This document shows positions 29,283 through 38,366 of a stretch of 64,000 nucleotides of DNA, piece after piece; the first letter of the stretch is position 1, and the number at the start of each line of letters is the position of its first letter. The stretch comes from Moraxella osloensis (lineage in GTDB: Bacteria; Pseudomonadota; Gammaproteobacteria; Pseudomonadales; Moraxellaceae): assembly GCF_009867135.1 (NCBI RefSeq), contig NZ_CP047226.1:1612001-1676000 (forward strand), read 5' to 3'. Made by a program: the position numbers and the translations under genes. The notes under the pieces were generated by a model. That model did not search any database and was not told the DNA's origin. It saw only the letters and a list, made by a program, of their open reading frames with translations.

Positions 29283-29921
29283 ATGATGTTTACGAAGCGC
29301 TTTTTTCACTCTGACTGTTTGCCTGTTGTAGCCATTGCGATTTGTTCGGCAGTGGCGCTATCTGGCTGTCAATCAATGACAAAGCAGCCAAGCGCACGTG
29401 CCCAACCCTCAGTGGTAACAGCGCCGCAACCGATTGCTACAGGCAAAAGCACCCTAAAATGCATCGGTATTTATGCCTGTGAAATCAATCGTATTGGCAC
29501 GTTGTCAGTTATTAATCAATCGACTCACACCCCGATCGCAACTCTTGTCAACCATAGCCAATTTGCCAGCCCAGTGACCGTCACACCTTTGATGAGTAAG
29601 CCGCAAAGCAAATCTACTATACCAAATTACTTGGTAAGTTTTCCCAGTGGTCAGCACATGGTTGCCACCCGTTTTTATTTGGATGAGGACTTGACGACGG
29701 TTGAAAGTTTTAGTTTTATCCATCGTTTTGAAAGCGGTAAACGCTATGAGCTTAAAGCCTACCGCCAAATTCAAAAGACCGATTATAGTTTACTAGCACA
29801 ATCTGCCCCAACGCCCCTGTGTATTGATTTGTATGAAAATGCCAAACTTACCAATCAATGGTGTAAAAAACCCAATCAGCAAGGCGCTTTATCGAATGAA
29901 TTTGTAAAGGTGGCTTTATAG
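29283..29921 (+). CDS. Putative lipoprotein, unknown function
   Basis: 212 aa. Hydrophobic N-terminus ending in the lipobox LSGC (Cys29), followed by a Ser/Pro/Gln-rich linker and a beta-rich part with paired cysteines (LKCIGIYACEI and LCID...QWCKK). No known domain recognised. It lies between leuD and leuB on the same strand but has separate spacing of 302 and 143 bp, so membership of a leu operon is doubtful. GAGGGAATAACGACC precedes ATGATG; either Met can start. Confidence 0.7.
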   Translation: MMFTKRFFHSDCLPVVAIAICSAVALSGCQSMTKQPSARAQPSVVTAPQPIATGKSTLKCIGIYACEINRIGTLSVINQSTHTPIATLVNHSQFASPVTVTPLMSKPQSKSTIPNYLVSFPSGQHMVATRFYLDEDLTTVESFSFIHRFESGKRYELKAYRQIQKTDYSLLAQSAPTPLCIDLYENAKLTNQWCKKPNQQGALSNEFVKVAL

Positions 29922-30064
29922 ATGCACCTTAAAGCCTCACGCAAAAGCGCCTCTCAAAAAAGCGTCATTCAATAACGCCTGATTCAATTATTTTTTAGAA
30001 ACTAACAAAATTTTAAAAGCTGCGTTGTCAGCAAAAAGTTGTGGATTAACGTGAAGGAAGTAAC

Positions 30065-31135
30065 ATGACAAAACAAATTGCCGTATTACAAGGTGATGGT
30101 ATTGGTCCTGAAATCATTGGACAAGCTGTCAAAGTATTGGACAAATTAATCGAGCAAGGATTAGACGCTCATTATGAGTATGGGCTGTTAGGTGGTTCAG
30201 CGTATGATGCGCATGGCTCACCCTATCCAGAAGCTACCCAAAATCTGTGCCGCAAGGCTGATGCAGTATTGCTCGGTGCTGTCGGTGGCCCACAGTATGA
30301 TAACCTTGAACGCTCAGTGCGCCCAGAGCGTGGATTACTGGCGATTCGTAAAGACTTAAATCTATTTGCCAATCTTCGCCCAGCCATTCTTTATCCAGAG
30401 CTTGCCAATGCCTCAACTTTAAAACCTGAGGTGGTATCTGGCTTAGATATTTTGATTGTCCGTGAGCTCACCGGCGATATTTATTTTGGGGAACCACGCG
30501 GTATTCGCACGCTTGAAAACGGCGAGAAAGAAGGCTACAACACCATGAAATACAGCGAATCAGAAATTCGCCGTATTGCCAAAGTCGCTTTTGAAGCGGC
30601 GCAAAAACGCGGTAAAAAACTCTGTTCAGTTGATAAAGCCAACGTGCTTGAGACCACAGAGTTTTGGAAGCAAATTTTCACCGAAGTCGCTGCCGAATAC
30701 CCAGATGTTGAATTGACTCACATGTATGTCGACAATGCAGCGATGCAGCTGGTCAAAGCCCCAAAACAGTTTGATGTGATTGCCACAGGCAATATTTTTG
30801 GCGATATTTTGTCAGATCAAGCCTCGATGCTGACTGGTTCTATTGGTATGCTACCATCCGCGAGCTTAAATGACACAGGCAAAGGGCTATATGAACCATC
30901 GCATGGTTCTGCCCCTGATATCGCAGGTCAAAATAAAGCCAACCCATTGGCAACCATTTTGTCATTGGCGATGCTGTTACGTTATAGCCTCAATGATGAA
31001 GGCCGTGCCACACAAGTTGAGCAAGCAGTGCAAAAAGTATTGCAGCAAGGATTACGTACAGGCGATATCTTTGAACAAGGCACCACGCTGGTTTCTTGCT
31101 CAGACATGGGTGATGCAGTTATCGCTAACTTATAA
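30065..31135 (+). CDS. leuB: 3-isopropylmalate dehydrogenase
   Basis: 356 aa NAD-dependent decarboxylating dehydrogenase, the third committed step of leucine synthesis. [10 protein letters not shown] at the N-terminus, [34 protein letters not shown], the metal-binding [14 protein letters not shown], and [25 protein letters not shown] lies before the ATG. Separated from leuCD by a lipoprotein gene. A terminator-like hairpin follows. Confidence 0.98.
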   Translation: MTKQIAVLQGDGIGPEIIGQAVKVLDKLIEQGLDAHYEYGLLGGSAYDAHGSPYPEATQNLCRKADAVLLGAVGGPQYDNLERSVRPERGLLAIRKDLNLFANLRPAILYPELANASTLKPEVVSGLDILIVRELTGDIYFGEPRGIRTLENGEKEGYNTMKYSESEIRRIAKVAFEAAQKRGKKLCSVDKANVLETTEFWKQIFTEVAAEYPDVELTHMYVDNAAMQLVKAPKQFDVIATGNIFGDILSDQASMLTGSIGMLPSASLNDTGKGLYEPSHGSAPDIAGQNKANPLATILSLAMLLRYSLNDEGRATQVEQAVQKVLQQGLRTGDIFEQGTTLVSCSDMGDAVIANL

Positions 31136-31166
31136 TCTTTGATTATTCTAATTTTTATCCTGCGTT

Positions 31167-31203
31167 AAAGGTAGTGTTAGCTGGTCTAACCTGCCTTTTT
31201 TTA
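31167..31203 (+). terminator. Terminator after leuB
   Basis: AAAGGTAGTGTTAG pairs imperfectly with CTAACCTGCCTTT across a 5-nt loop, then a run of T. It lies 31 nt after the stop. Confidence 0.65.
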
Positions 31204-31350
31204 TAGCATTTTTGCCAACATTTTTTTGAAAAATTTGTAAAATCCTGCTTATCTTCAACTGGGTTTTGCTATAGTATGCCATTATCGTTTCTCTAAAACC
31301 TCGATGACCTTTCATCCCATCCTCACTTGCTAAATTTTTCTCAAAATTCA

Positions 31351-32664
31351 ATGACTATGTCTTCTTATCATAAAATATTACCTTGCTTTACAAGCATCTT
31401 GCTTGCTATCAGTTTATCTGCCTGTCAACAGTCACCCAATCAAGCGATGGATGTACCCACAGTTGCGACAGCAAGTACTACAGCTAGTACAACCGCAAGT
31501 GTCGCTGCCTCTTCGCCTACCCCAACGCTAAAAGCCAATGTCAGTCAACAGTTTATTGGCACAAGCTTAGTGCAGCAACGACTGAAACAAGCCTTGCCAG
31601 AGATTGCCTACACCACTGATAATTTACCGATGGTTGCCCAGCAAGTAAACCAAGTGAGTTGGTCACCCACAGGCGCTATTGAATTAAAAGCCATGCCTGC
31701 CTCTGCGGTGGCGGCGTCACAAGCCGCATCAACCGCATCTGCTTCAGCGACCCAATCTACGCCAGGTTTTCAATCAACTATTGACTATGCTGCGCTCAAA
31801 CAATCGGCTAATGACAATCCGTCATCCGTGGCTAACAAAGACGCGTTACCATCAAAACAAGTGTTCATTAAGCCTGATGAACTGCTGGTATTTAAGACCC
31901 AAGCCCTGCTTAACTGGCATGGGCATAGTGTGGGTGCGCTGACAGGGATAATGAATAAAAACACCATCAAAGCGATGCAGATTTTTCAGCAAAAACACAA
32001 TCTGCCCGTAACCACCACGATGGATGAAGCCACTTGGTCAGCGTTAACCAGCAACGAGACGTTAAATAAGCAGCCGATTTTTATCAATTATCAGCTAACG
32101 CGCGATGATTTGGTTATCACCAAAGCGCCTAAAGACATGCAATACAAATCAGCGCGTGAAGCGGTAGCTGAAAAATTCCATATGAGTCAAAAACTGGTAA
32201 GTCGATTAAACCCCACCACGCCACTCAAAGCAGGTAACGTTATCACCGTTTACAATCCTTATCAGCCCAATATGACGGAAGTGACCAAGGTTATAAGCGA
32301 TAAAAAGAAAAACATCTTGTACGCCTATGCTGCTAGTGGTGAGCTCGTTGCAAGCTATCCGACAACCGTGGGTTCGAACTACACCCCCTCACCGTCTGGC
32401 AGTTTAAAAGTTAAAAATCGGGTATTAAACCCCACCTATAATACTGATTTTTCTTCCAAAGAAAAGTGGCTACCACCAGGACCCAACAACCCTGTGGGGC
32501 GCGCTTGAATTGGGTTATCAAAACGGAGTTATGGTATTCATGGCTCGCCTGAGCCTGAGTTAATCAGCGCACAAAAATCACACGGTTGTGTGCGTTTGAC
32601 CAATTGGGATGCCCTAAGTCTGTATGGCACGATAGCCGATGGCGCAGACGTGGTATTTGAATAA
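31351..32664 (+). pseudogene. L,D-transpeptidase lipoprotein interrupted by one in-frame TGA
   Basis: Second copy of the transpeptidase architecture found at 9.2 kb. A lipobox LSAC ends the signal region. A Ser/Thr/Ala-rich linker, PG_binding_1 (VFKTQALLNWHG to DEATWSAL), a LysM-like part and the YkuD domain follow. Reading is open to TGA at 32506-32508, codon 386 of 437, where the intact paralogue has Trp (VVWMGLS versus RA-stop-IGLS). The same frame then continues without another stop through YGIHGSPEPE and the catalytic SHGCVRLTNWD to TAA at 32662. One TGG-to-TGA change explains it. The product stopping at the TGA would lack the active-site cysteine. The start is uncertain (ATGs at 31327, 31351, 31357; no clear ribosome-binding site). 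Confidence 0.88.
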
Positions 32665-32718
32665 GTTTATATCGTATGACCGTCAAATAAACACCCCAAA
32701 ATTTGGGGTGTTTGGTTA

Positions 32719-32943
32719 TTACGACTCCTGTCGCCAAACTTGTTTTCGCAAATCCTGCTTGGTCTGCCTGCGTTGTTTCTTACGGGCGATTTCGACATCG
32801 TCTTTTTCATGCAGTCCGCCTTTTTGCAAAAGCGGATTTAACGCCAAGTAATTACGGGGTTTAACAGCCAAATTGGATTGAGCGATTGACGGATTTTTCT
32901 CCAGTCGCTCACCCAATTTAATTAATTGTTTTTGGTTTTTCAT
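32719..32943 (-). CDS. Small basic protein coupled to rtcB, unknown function
   Basis: 74 aa, highly charged and predicted soluble (IARKKQRRQTKQDLRKQVW near the C-terminus), with no family recognised. It starts 3 nt after the rtcB stop. Its ribosome-binding site AAAGGA overlaps the rtcB stop codon region, so translation is likely coupled to rtcB. That arrangement and the open reading frame support a real gene. A nucleic-acid-binding role is only suggested by the basic charge. Confidence 0.6.
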   Translation of the reverse strand: MKNQKQLIKLGERLEKNPSIAQSNLAVKPRNYLALNPLLQKGGLHEKDDVEIARKKQRRQTKQDLRKQVWRQES

Positions 32944-32946
32944 GGT

Positions 32947-34152
32947 TTATCCTTTAATACACATCACTTGTTTAAGCGTATGGACGACTTCGACAAGCTC
33001 TGACTGATTCGCCATTACCTCATCAATATCTTTATACGCCTCTGGAATCTCATCCATCACGCCCTTGTCTTTACGGCACTCCACGCCCGCCGTTTGTGCT
33101 TTTAGGTCATCAAGGTTAAAATGCCGAATCGCTTTGCCACGGCTCATACGTCGCCCTGCCCCATGTGAACACGAACACAACGCCTCGCTATTGCCCTTGC
33201 CTTTGACGATATAGGATTTTGCCCCCATCGAGCCAGGTATAATGCCAAGCTCACCCTCGAAAGCAGAAATTGCTCCTTTACGGGTGACGTACACATCCTC
33301 ACCATAGTGATGTTCTTGGCTGACATAATTGTGATGGCAATTAATCGCCTCGCGAGTCAAGGTAAAATGCGGCAGTTCACGCTGTAGCACATTGATAATC
33401 AGCCGCATCATTTCACGGCGATTCTCTAACGCATAATCCTGCCCCCACTGCACCGCCTCAAGGTAATCGTCAAAACTATGGGAGCCTTGGGCAAAATACG
33501 CCAAATCACGGTCAGGCACATGCCCAAATCGGCTTTGCTGTTCCTTTTTGGCAAGGGTAATAAAATACTCACCAATACAGTTGCCAATGCCGCGACTGCC
33601 CGAATGCAGCATCACCCAAACATCCTCATTTTCATCGATACACAGCTCAATAAAATGATTACCACCGCCCAGCGTACCGAGCTGCTTTGCCCAAGTTCGC
33701 TCAAAGTTGCGCAGCATTTTGAGCAGCCCCTTGTGCTTATCGGTGATGCGCTTTAAGCGTTTGGCAAGTGGGTCAAGCGTAGTCATTTTCACCGTGATGG
33801 CTTGGTGCTGGTTAAAACCGACAGGAACTTTGGCTTCAATCGCTGCACGGATTTTAGCTAGATTATCGGGCAATTGGTGGGCTTTGAGCGACAGTCGCAC
33901 CGCGTTCATGCCGCAGCCGATATCCACACCCACCGCCGCAGGAATAATCGCATCTTTAGTCGGAATCACACTACCCACAGTCGCACCCTTGCCCACATGC
34001 ACATCAGGCATTACTGCAATGTGGTGATGGACAAATTCAAGCTGGGCAAGATTACGTAACTGCTGGATGGCTTCTTGTTCAATATCTTTGGTAAATACTT
34101 TGACAGGTACGCCATGTTGCGCAGATTTATTTAATACTAATTGAATACTCAT
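32947..34152 (-). CDS. rtcB: RNA ligase RtcB
   Basis: 401 aa from the ATG at 34152 (MSIQLVLNKS); an upstream in-frame ATG at 34182 is less likely. RtcB joins RNA 3'-phosphate or 2',3'-cyclic phosphate ends to 5'-OH ends using GTP and manganese. Conserved parts are VGVDIGCGMNAV with the metal cysteine (Cys80), LGTLGGGNHFIE, HSGSRGIG, GSMGAKSYIVKGKGN and the guanylylated histidine in CSHGAGRRMSR. No rtcA or rtcR is present. A small basic protein gene follows with 3 nt spacing. The ribosome-binding site is weak (AGAAAAA). Confidence 0.94.
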   Translation of the reverse strand: MSIQLVLNKSAQHGVPVKVFTKDIEQEAIQQLRNLAQLEFVHHHIAVMPDVHVGKGATVGSVIPTKDAIIPAAVGVDIGCGMNAVRLSLKAHQLPDNLAKIRAAIEAKVPVGFNQHQAITVKMTTLDPLAKRLKRITDKHKGLLKMLRNFERTWAKQLGTLGGGNHFIELCIDENEDVWVMLHSGSRGIGNCIGEYFITLAKKEQQSRFGHVPDRDLAYFAQGSHSFDDYLEAVQWGQDYALENRREMMRLIINVLQRELPHFTLTREAINCHHNYVSQEHHYGEDVYVTRKGAISAFEGELGIIPGSMGAKSYIVKGKGNSEALCSCSHGAGRRMSRGKAIRHFNLDDLKAQTAGVECRKDKGVMDEIPEAYKDIDEVMANQSELVEVVHTLKQVMCIKG

Positions 34153-34433
34153 ATATTTTTTCTGTTTTAATGCTAAATTCACACCCTTAAAATTTTTAGC
34201 GTAGCAAATTTAGACTAATAAGTGATAATTAAAATTTTTTGAAATAACTTTGATAAGTAAATTTAAACAATAAGACGTCGTCCAATCGCTTAACACAACT
34301 GGCAAACAAGACTGACACACATAAATGCGTTTGAAAAACTAACTGCTCTGAAAAAGTTTGTTATCGCAGGGTGCATTTTAGCTATCCGACGATTTCTGGG
34401 ACATGGGAAAATAGGGAAATTTTAGACAACAAA

Positions 34434-34527
34434 AAACCCAAATTATTACCATCACAACAAACACAATCAAAAGCCAATATTCGCTTTATTCTCAGTCAGT
34501 TACTATTGATGGTGATGCTTTGGGTTT
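34434..34527 (-). terminator. Long two-step hairpin with a T run, possible terminator or structured RNA
   Basis: Outer arms AAACCCAAA (34434-34442) / TTTGGGTTT (34519-34527), a symmetric 5/5 internal loop, then ACCATCA (34448-34454) / TGATGGT (34507-34513). The apical region contains a smaller hairpin, AAAGC / GCTTT. Read on the minus strand the structure ends in TTTTTT, as an intrinsic terminator would. Confidence 0.5.
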
Positions 34528-34588
34528 GGTAAATCAAAATCGGTAAATGTAGGGGCGTATGGCATATACGCTGTTAAAAAACCAAATT

Positions 34589-34666
34589 TTAATTAGTTAA
34601 ACAGACGGCAGACACATCAACAGTGTTGTTTAGACGTTTTACGTTGTGAGTAAGTACGGACATCAT
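34589..34666 (-). CDS. Possible 24-residue peptide gene (leader or free-standing)
   Basis: The frame starts ATGATG and ends TAA. AAGGAG lies 7 nt before the second ATG (34663), an ideal distance, giving a 24-residue peptide that starts MSVLTHNVKRLNN and ends SAVCLTN. A palindrome lies about 100 bp upstream and a T-ended hairpin about 60 bp downstream, so it could be its own small transcript. It is 437 bp from rtcB and could instead be a leader peptide for it. No known peptide family recognised and no modification enzymes are nearby. Confidence 0.4.
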   Translation of the reverse strand: MMSVLTHNVKRLNNTVDVSAVCLTN

Positions 34667-34767
34667 GTGTCTCCTTTTTCCCTTTTGCTAGGGTGGCGGT
34701 TTTGGCGATGGTACTAACATCAGAATGCCAAAACAGAGCTGAAATAAAAGTTTGAGTGCATTCACAG

Positions 34768-34784
34768 TTTGATATGTTATCAAA
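34768..34784. promoter_or_regulatory. Perfect palindrome, possible operator
   Basis: TTTGATA / TATCAAA, 7-bp arms with a 3-bp centre, about 100 bp upstream of the small-peptide frame. It resembles an FNR box (TTGAT-N4-ATCAA) but the spacing is five, not four. Confidence 0.4.
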
Positions 34785-34843
34785 ACTAATGAATAAGCGG
34801 CATACTATAAAACTTTATTTGTCGATATGCAAATTTTTTTATA

Positions 34844-34875
34844 AAAAAACCAGCGACAGGGGTCACTGGTTTTTT
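34844..34875 (-). terminator. Terminator after the BON-LysM gene
   Basis: AAAAAACCAG / CTGGTTTTTT with further GAC / GTC pairing inside, directly after the stop of the gene at 34895. Confidence 0.8.
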
Positions 34876-34894
34876 ATAAGGCTAAAGACAAAAA

Positions 34895-35401
34895 TTAAGC
34901 TGGAATACGAAGTACTTGACCTGGATAGATTTTATTTGGGTCAGATAGCAATGGTTTGTTGGCTTCAAAGATTTTGTTGTATTGGTTGGTATCCCCATAC
35001 ACTTCTTTTGAAATTTTTGACAGCGTATCACCTGACTTCACTGTGTACATACGAGATTCTGGCTCTTGCGTCGCAACCGTGATGTTGTCTTCCACTTGTG
35101 CAACATACTGTACATTACCTGCCGCTAGAATGGCTTTTTCGCGCTCTGCTTGGTTAGCAGCAGAACCATTAATGGTTACTTTGTCAGTGTTACCGTCATA
35201 GTTGACAGATAGATTGTCAATGTGTGCGTTTTGTTGGATACGCTGAATCAATAAGTTCGCAATCTCTTGGGCAGATGGCTCATTAGAGGCTGCAGGCGCT
35301 GCGGTTGGTGCAACGTTTGATGCAGGAGCCGCGGTATCGGCTGATTTATTACGATGAAAGATTTTATCGCCAATGTCTTTTGCAAAACTAAATAGTCCCA
35401 T
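34895..35401 (-). CDS. lysM: BON and LysM domain protein (Kbp/YgaU type)
   Basis: 168 aa. Starts MGLFSFAKDIGDKIF, as the family does; an Ala/Pro-rich linker follows. The BON domain is about residues 45-105 (NLLIQRIQQNAHIDNLSVNYDG). The LysM domain is about 115-167 (MYTVKSGDTLSKISKEVYGD to YPGQVLRIPA). E. coli Kbp is a cytoplasmic potassium-binding protein with this layout, and a peptidoglycan link has also been proposed for the family. AAGGAAAAACAA precedes the ATG. chaA lies upstream on the same strand. Confidence 0.9.
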   Translation of the reverse strand: MGLFSFAKDIGDKIFHRNKSADTAAPASNVAPTAAPAASNEPSAQEIANLLIQRIQQNAHIDNLSVNYDGNTDKVTINGSAANQAEREKAILAAGNVQYVAQVEDNITVATQEPESRMYTVKSGDTLSKISKEVYGDTNQYNKIFEANKPLLSDPNKIYPGQVLRIPA

Positions 35402-35454
35402 TTGTTTTTCCTTATGTTGTAATATTTTAATATACGGTTTTTAATTTATAGTTT

Positions 35455-35482
35455 GTTGAAACGCCTAAATGACCGTTTCAAC
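35455..35482. repeat. Inverted repeat upstream of the BON-LysM gene
   Basis: Perfect 9-bp arms GTTGAAACG / CGTTTCAAC with a 10-nt loop, 54 bp before the gene start. There is no T run, so a regulatory site is likelier than a terminator. Confidence 0.4.
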
Positions 35483-35679
35483 ACCTCAAATTACTAGAAC
35501 GACTTCAAATCACTACAATGATAATCGTGTTAATTATGGCGTTATTCTAGTTGCCCTCTAGATTAGCAAAAACTTAAATCGATGAGCATAAGTATTTAGT
35601 AAAGGAATGTTACTGATTGCAAGTATCCTTTCATTTATTACGTCATTTATTACGCCAATTTTCTATGCCATTTATACCA

Positions 35680-36783
35680 TTAGGGGATAATGGAGAAAAA
35701 CACAAAAGTGGCTAACATGACCAAATGGATGATGCCATGTAAAAAAGTGGTGCGCCCGGTACTTAAGGTATTGATGGTTATCATCAGCGTAATGACTAGC
35801 ATTACCCCTTCTTTGGCAGACAACCCAAACATGACAGGCGTTGCTGTAAACATTGAATAAAGCGCGATAACAGGAATTGTCAACGAAATAGACGCCAAAG
35901 CCGAGCCTAGCCCCAGATTTAAACTGTTTTGCAGTTGGTCGTTGTAGGCAGCTTTTAATGCAGCAATAGATTCAGGCAAGAGCACCAAGGCAGCAATGAT
36001 AATCCCTAACACGATTTTTGGCATACCCATCGCCAGCAGCGCCGCTTCCATCGCAGGCGATAACATCTTAGCAAGACCCACGACCGTCACCAAACTGAAA
36101 AACAAAAATCCCACACTCATCGCCGTGGTTAGCGCATTATCACTGTGATGCTGATCATCTACACCGTCGGCAATAAAATAATCTCGGTGACGAATGGTTT
36201 GGGTAAAGATAAAGGCGGCATACAAAATCAAACAGCAAATCGCTACAAACATCAGCTGAGCGCCAATCATAAAACCGCCTGCGGCAGAGGTGGTAAAATT
36301 GGGTAAAATAAATACGATTAATGCAATCGCCAATAACACACTAATTGCCGCTTTACTGCCATGCAAGCTATAACGCTGTACATAATTTTTGATACCACCA
36401 ATTAATAGGCAAATACCAATAATCCCGTTACAAATCAGCATCACTGCTGCAAATACCGTATCACGAGCAAGCACCGCGGCATCGGTGGGTGTGCTACTAC
36501 TCATGAGTGCCAAAATAAGTGCCACTTCAATCACAGTGACCGCCAATGCCAAAACCAACGTACCAAAAGGCTCACCCACTTTGTGAGCAATCACCTCAGC
36601 GTGATGCACGGCAGCAAAAACTGACCCCATCAAAAAAATCGCCGTCACGGTATTCATGATGATACCCGAGGGATGCCAAATCAAATGCACCGCCAGCACT
36701 AAAGCGGCAATACTTGGCGACAATAACGTCCAAATGGGTAAATTGATATTAAATTTTTGGTTCAGCCAAAATGTTTTCGCCAT
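35680..36783 (-). CDS. chaA: Sodium-potassium/proton antiporter ChaA (calcium:cation antiporter family)
   Basis: 367 aa with about eleven hydrophobic segments. The two internal repeats of the CaCA superfamily show as HHAEVIAHKVGEPFGTLVLALAVTVIEVALI in the first half and LLPESIAALKAA in the second. E. coli ChaA has almost the same length and exports Ca2+, Na+ and K+ in exchange for protons at high pH. GGAGGGG is a strong ribosome-binding site. The neighbouring BON-LysM (Kbp-like) gene fits a potassium theme, an inference only. Confidence 0.88.
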   Translation of the reverse strand: MAKTFWLNQKFNINLPIWTLLSPSIAALVLAVHLIWHPSGIIMNTVTAIFLMGSVFAAVHHAEVIAHKVGEPFGTLVLALAVTVIEVALILALMSSSTPTDAAVLARDTVFAAVMLICNGIIGICLLIGGIKNYVQRYSLHGSKAAISVLLAIALIVFILPNFTTSAAGGFMIGAQLMFVAICCLILYAAFIFTQTIRHRDYFIADGVDDQHHSDNALTTAMSVGFLFFSLVTVVGLAKMLSPAMEAALLAMGMPKIVLGIIIAALVLLPESIAALKAAYNDQLQNSLNLGLGSALASISLTIPVIALYSMFTATPVMFGLSAKEGVMLVITLMITINTLSTGRTTFLHGIIHLVMLATFVFFSIIP

Positions 36784-36869
36784 ATCCCCTCCGCTCTATC
36801 TATATTTTCTAATTTATCATATAAATAGATAATATGGGCAAAAATATCAAAAATCAATTAAAAATGAAA

Positions 36870-38261
36870 TTATTTCTCATTATTTTTTAATTTATGCCAG
36901 TAAATTATTGGGGCAAGGCACACAAAGCCAATCAACATACTCACCCAAAAATGCCATTGATAGCCCAAAAAATGCGCCATATAGCCGCTGGCAAAATGTG
37001 CTGAGCCGCCCAACACCGTCAACAGACAAACCTGCACGGTAAAATCACTCCCCGCATTGGCAGGGCGTGAATAATGCATAATGGTGGTGAGCATCGCAAT
37101 CAGCGCCAACGATGCACAAAAATGCTCCAGCGCATTGACGGCATATAGCCACAAAAAATCAGTCAGTAATTGATGATAAAACCCATAAGCGACCAAGCCG
37201 TACAACCCTGTGGTCAGTGCTTGGGCAAGATTAAAATATAGCAGTGACGTAAAGCGAGTGAGTCGTTTCATCAAAATTGTGGCGACCCCTGCCCCAGCGA
37301 CTGAGGCAGCCGAGCCCAAAATAGTTGCCCAAAAGCCAATTTGCTGCAAGTTGAGTCCGACATCGACCATCATCGGTTTGACCATACCACTTGAAATACC
37401 ATCAGCAATTTTGAAGGTCAATAACACCCCTAGCCAAGCCCTCATCTCCCGCGATGACCAAAAATACTGATAATGGTGGCTAAGGTAATTTTTTAGTGCC
37501 TTAAAACTGCCAGATTTTACTGCCTGTACTTGTTTTTGGGGGGGCTCAACCGAGGTGTGGGTGTGCTCTTTAAAAAACACGATGGGCACGGTATTCATTG
37601 CCACCAAAGCCGCCATGGCAAGGAAACTGTTGCGCCAGCCCCATTGTTCTAACAGCATCAGTAAAACACCGCCACCGATAATCAGCCCTAGTCGATAGCC
37701 GATGACTTGCACCGCATTGCCTTGGCTTTGGCGATGATGGTGATTGGTCGTCTGAGTCACCGAATCAGGCGCAGGCATATCATGGGTCAGCGGTTCTTTG
37801 GGCGCCATAGCTACTTTAAGCAAACGGGTTGCTAGCCCATCCGTCGCCACATCGTGTGTCGCACCAATAAGACTTAAGGTAAATAGCATCCCGTACAATG
37901 TCATCACCGAAGGGGTTTGTGCCAAATTATGCGGTTCAAAAAACGCCACCGCAACCAGTATGACAATCGACAGCCCTTGCATCGGCAAAATCCAGCTTTT
38001 GGCGCGTCCGATTTTCTGTGAATAATAGCCGTCCACGACAGTAGCCCACAGGAATTTAAGCCCCCAAGGTACCAAAATCAGCCCTGACCAACCAATGGCA
38101 ACCAGTGAGACTTTGTATTCACGTAAAATCGCTGGCAAGGCTTGGGTGATAAATCCTGCGGGCAAGCCTTGTGCCAAGTATAAGGTGATGAGTAAGCCCA
38201 AGGTTTTATAGTGGGTCAAATGAGAATTGGATGGTGGCGCAGGCGACTTTGATAACGGCAT
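36870..38261 (-). CDS. MFS transporter, AmpG/RhtX-like
   Basis: 463 aa with about twelve membrane segments. The start LYLAQGLPAGFITQALPAIL and GATHDVATDGLATRLL match the peptide/acetyl-CoA/drug transporter branch (AmpG, RhtX/FptX) of the major facilitator superfamily. AmpG imports muropeptides and RhtX-type proteins import siderophores; the substrate here cannot be told from sequence. A central loop of about 40 residues is Gln/His-rich. The ribosome-binding site is weak. Monocistronic or linked to purU, which lies 105 bp upstream. Confidence 0.75.
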   Translation of the reverse strand: MPLSKSPAPPSNSHLTHYKTLGLLITLYLAQGLPAGFITQALPAILREYKVSLVAIGWSGLILVPWGLKFLWATVVDGYYSQKIGRAKSWILPMQGLSIVILVAVAFFEPHNLAQTPSVMTLYGMLFTLSLIGATHDVATDGLATRLLKVAMAPKEPLTHDMPAPDSVTQTTNHHHRQSQGNAVQVIGYRLGLIIGGGVLLMLLEQWGWRNSFLAMAALVAMNTVPIVFFKEHTHTSVEPPQKQVQAVKSGSFKALKNYLSHHYQYFWSSREMRAWLGVLLTFKIADGISSGMVKPMMVDVGLNLQQIGFWATILGSAASVAGAGVATILMKRLTRFTSLLYFNLAQALTTGLYGLVAYGFYHQLLTDFLWLYAVNALEHFCASLALIAMLTTIMHYSRPANAGSDFTVQVCLLTVLGGSAHFASGYMAHFLGYQWHFWVSMLIGFVCLAPIIYWHKLKNNEK

Positions 38262-38366
38262 AGGACTACCACAGGTAGATTATCTTTATAGTCATGAGAA
38301 GGGCGTAAAATCTACGCCCTCATATAACAAGATAAACTGCAATGATAGCAAATAACGGATGAAAAA

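Larger units (their letters stand above)
34183..34894. other. 712-bp region upstream of rtcB with a compact small-peptide unit
   Basis: No large gene. On the minus strand, in order, lie a perfect palindrome (34768-34784), an AAGGAG site, a 24-25 codon frame (34589-34666) and a long hairpin ending in T (34434-34527). The remaining sequence up to rtcB is AT-rich and shows nothing clear beyond the expected rtcB promoter. Confidence 0.5.

Noticed and set aside
34768-34784. FNR/CRP-type binding site
   Set aside because: Half sites TTGAT and ATCAA are separated by five bases, while FNR needs four; kept only as an unassigned palindrome.
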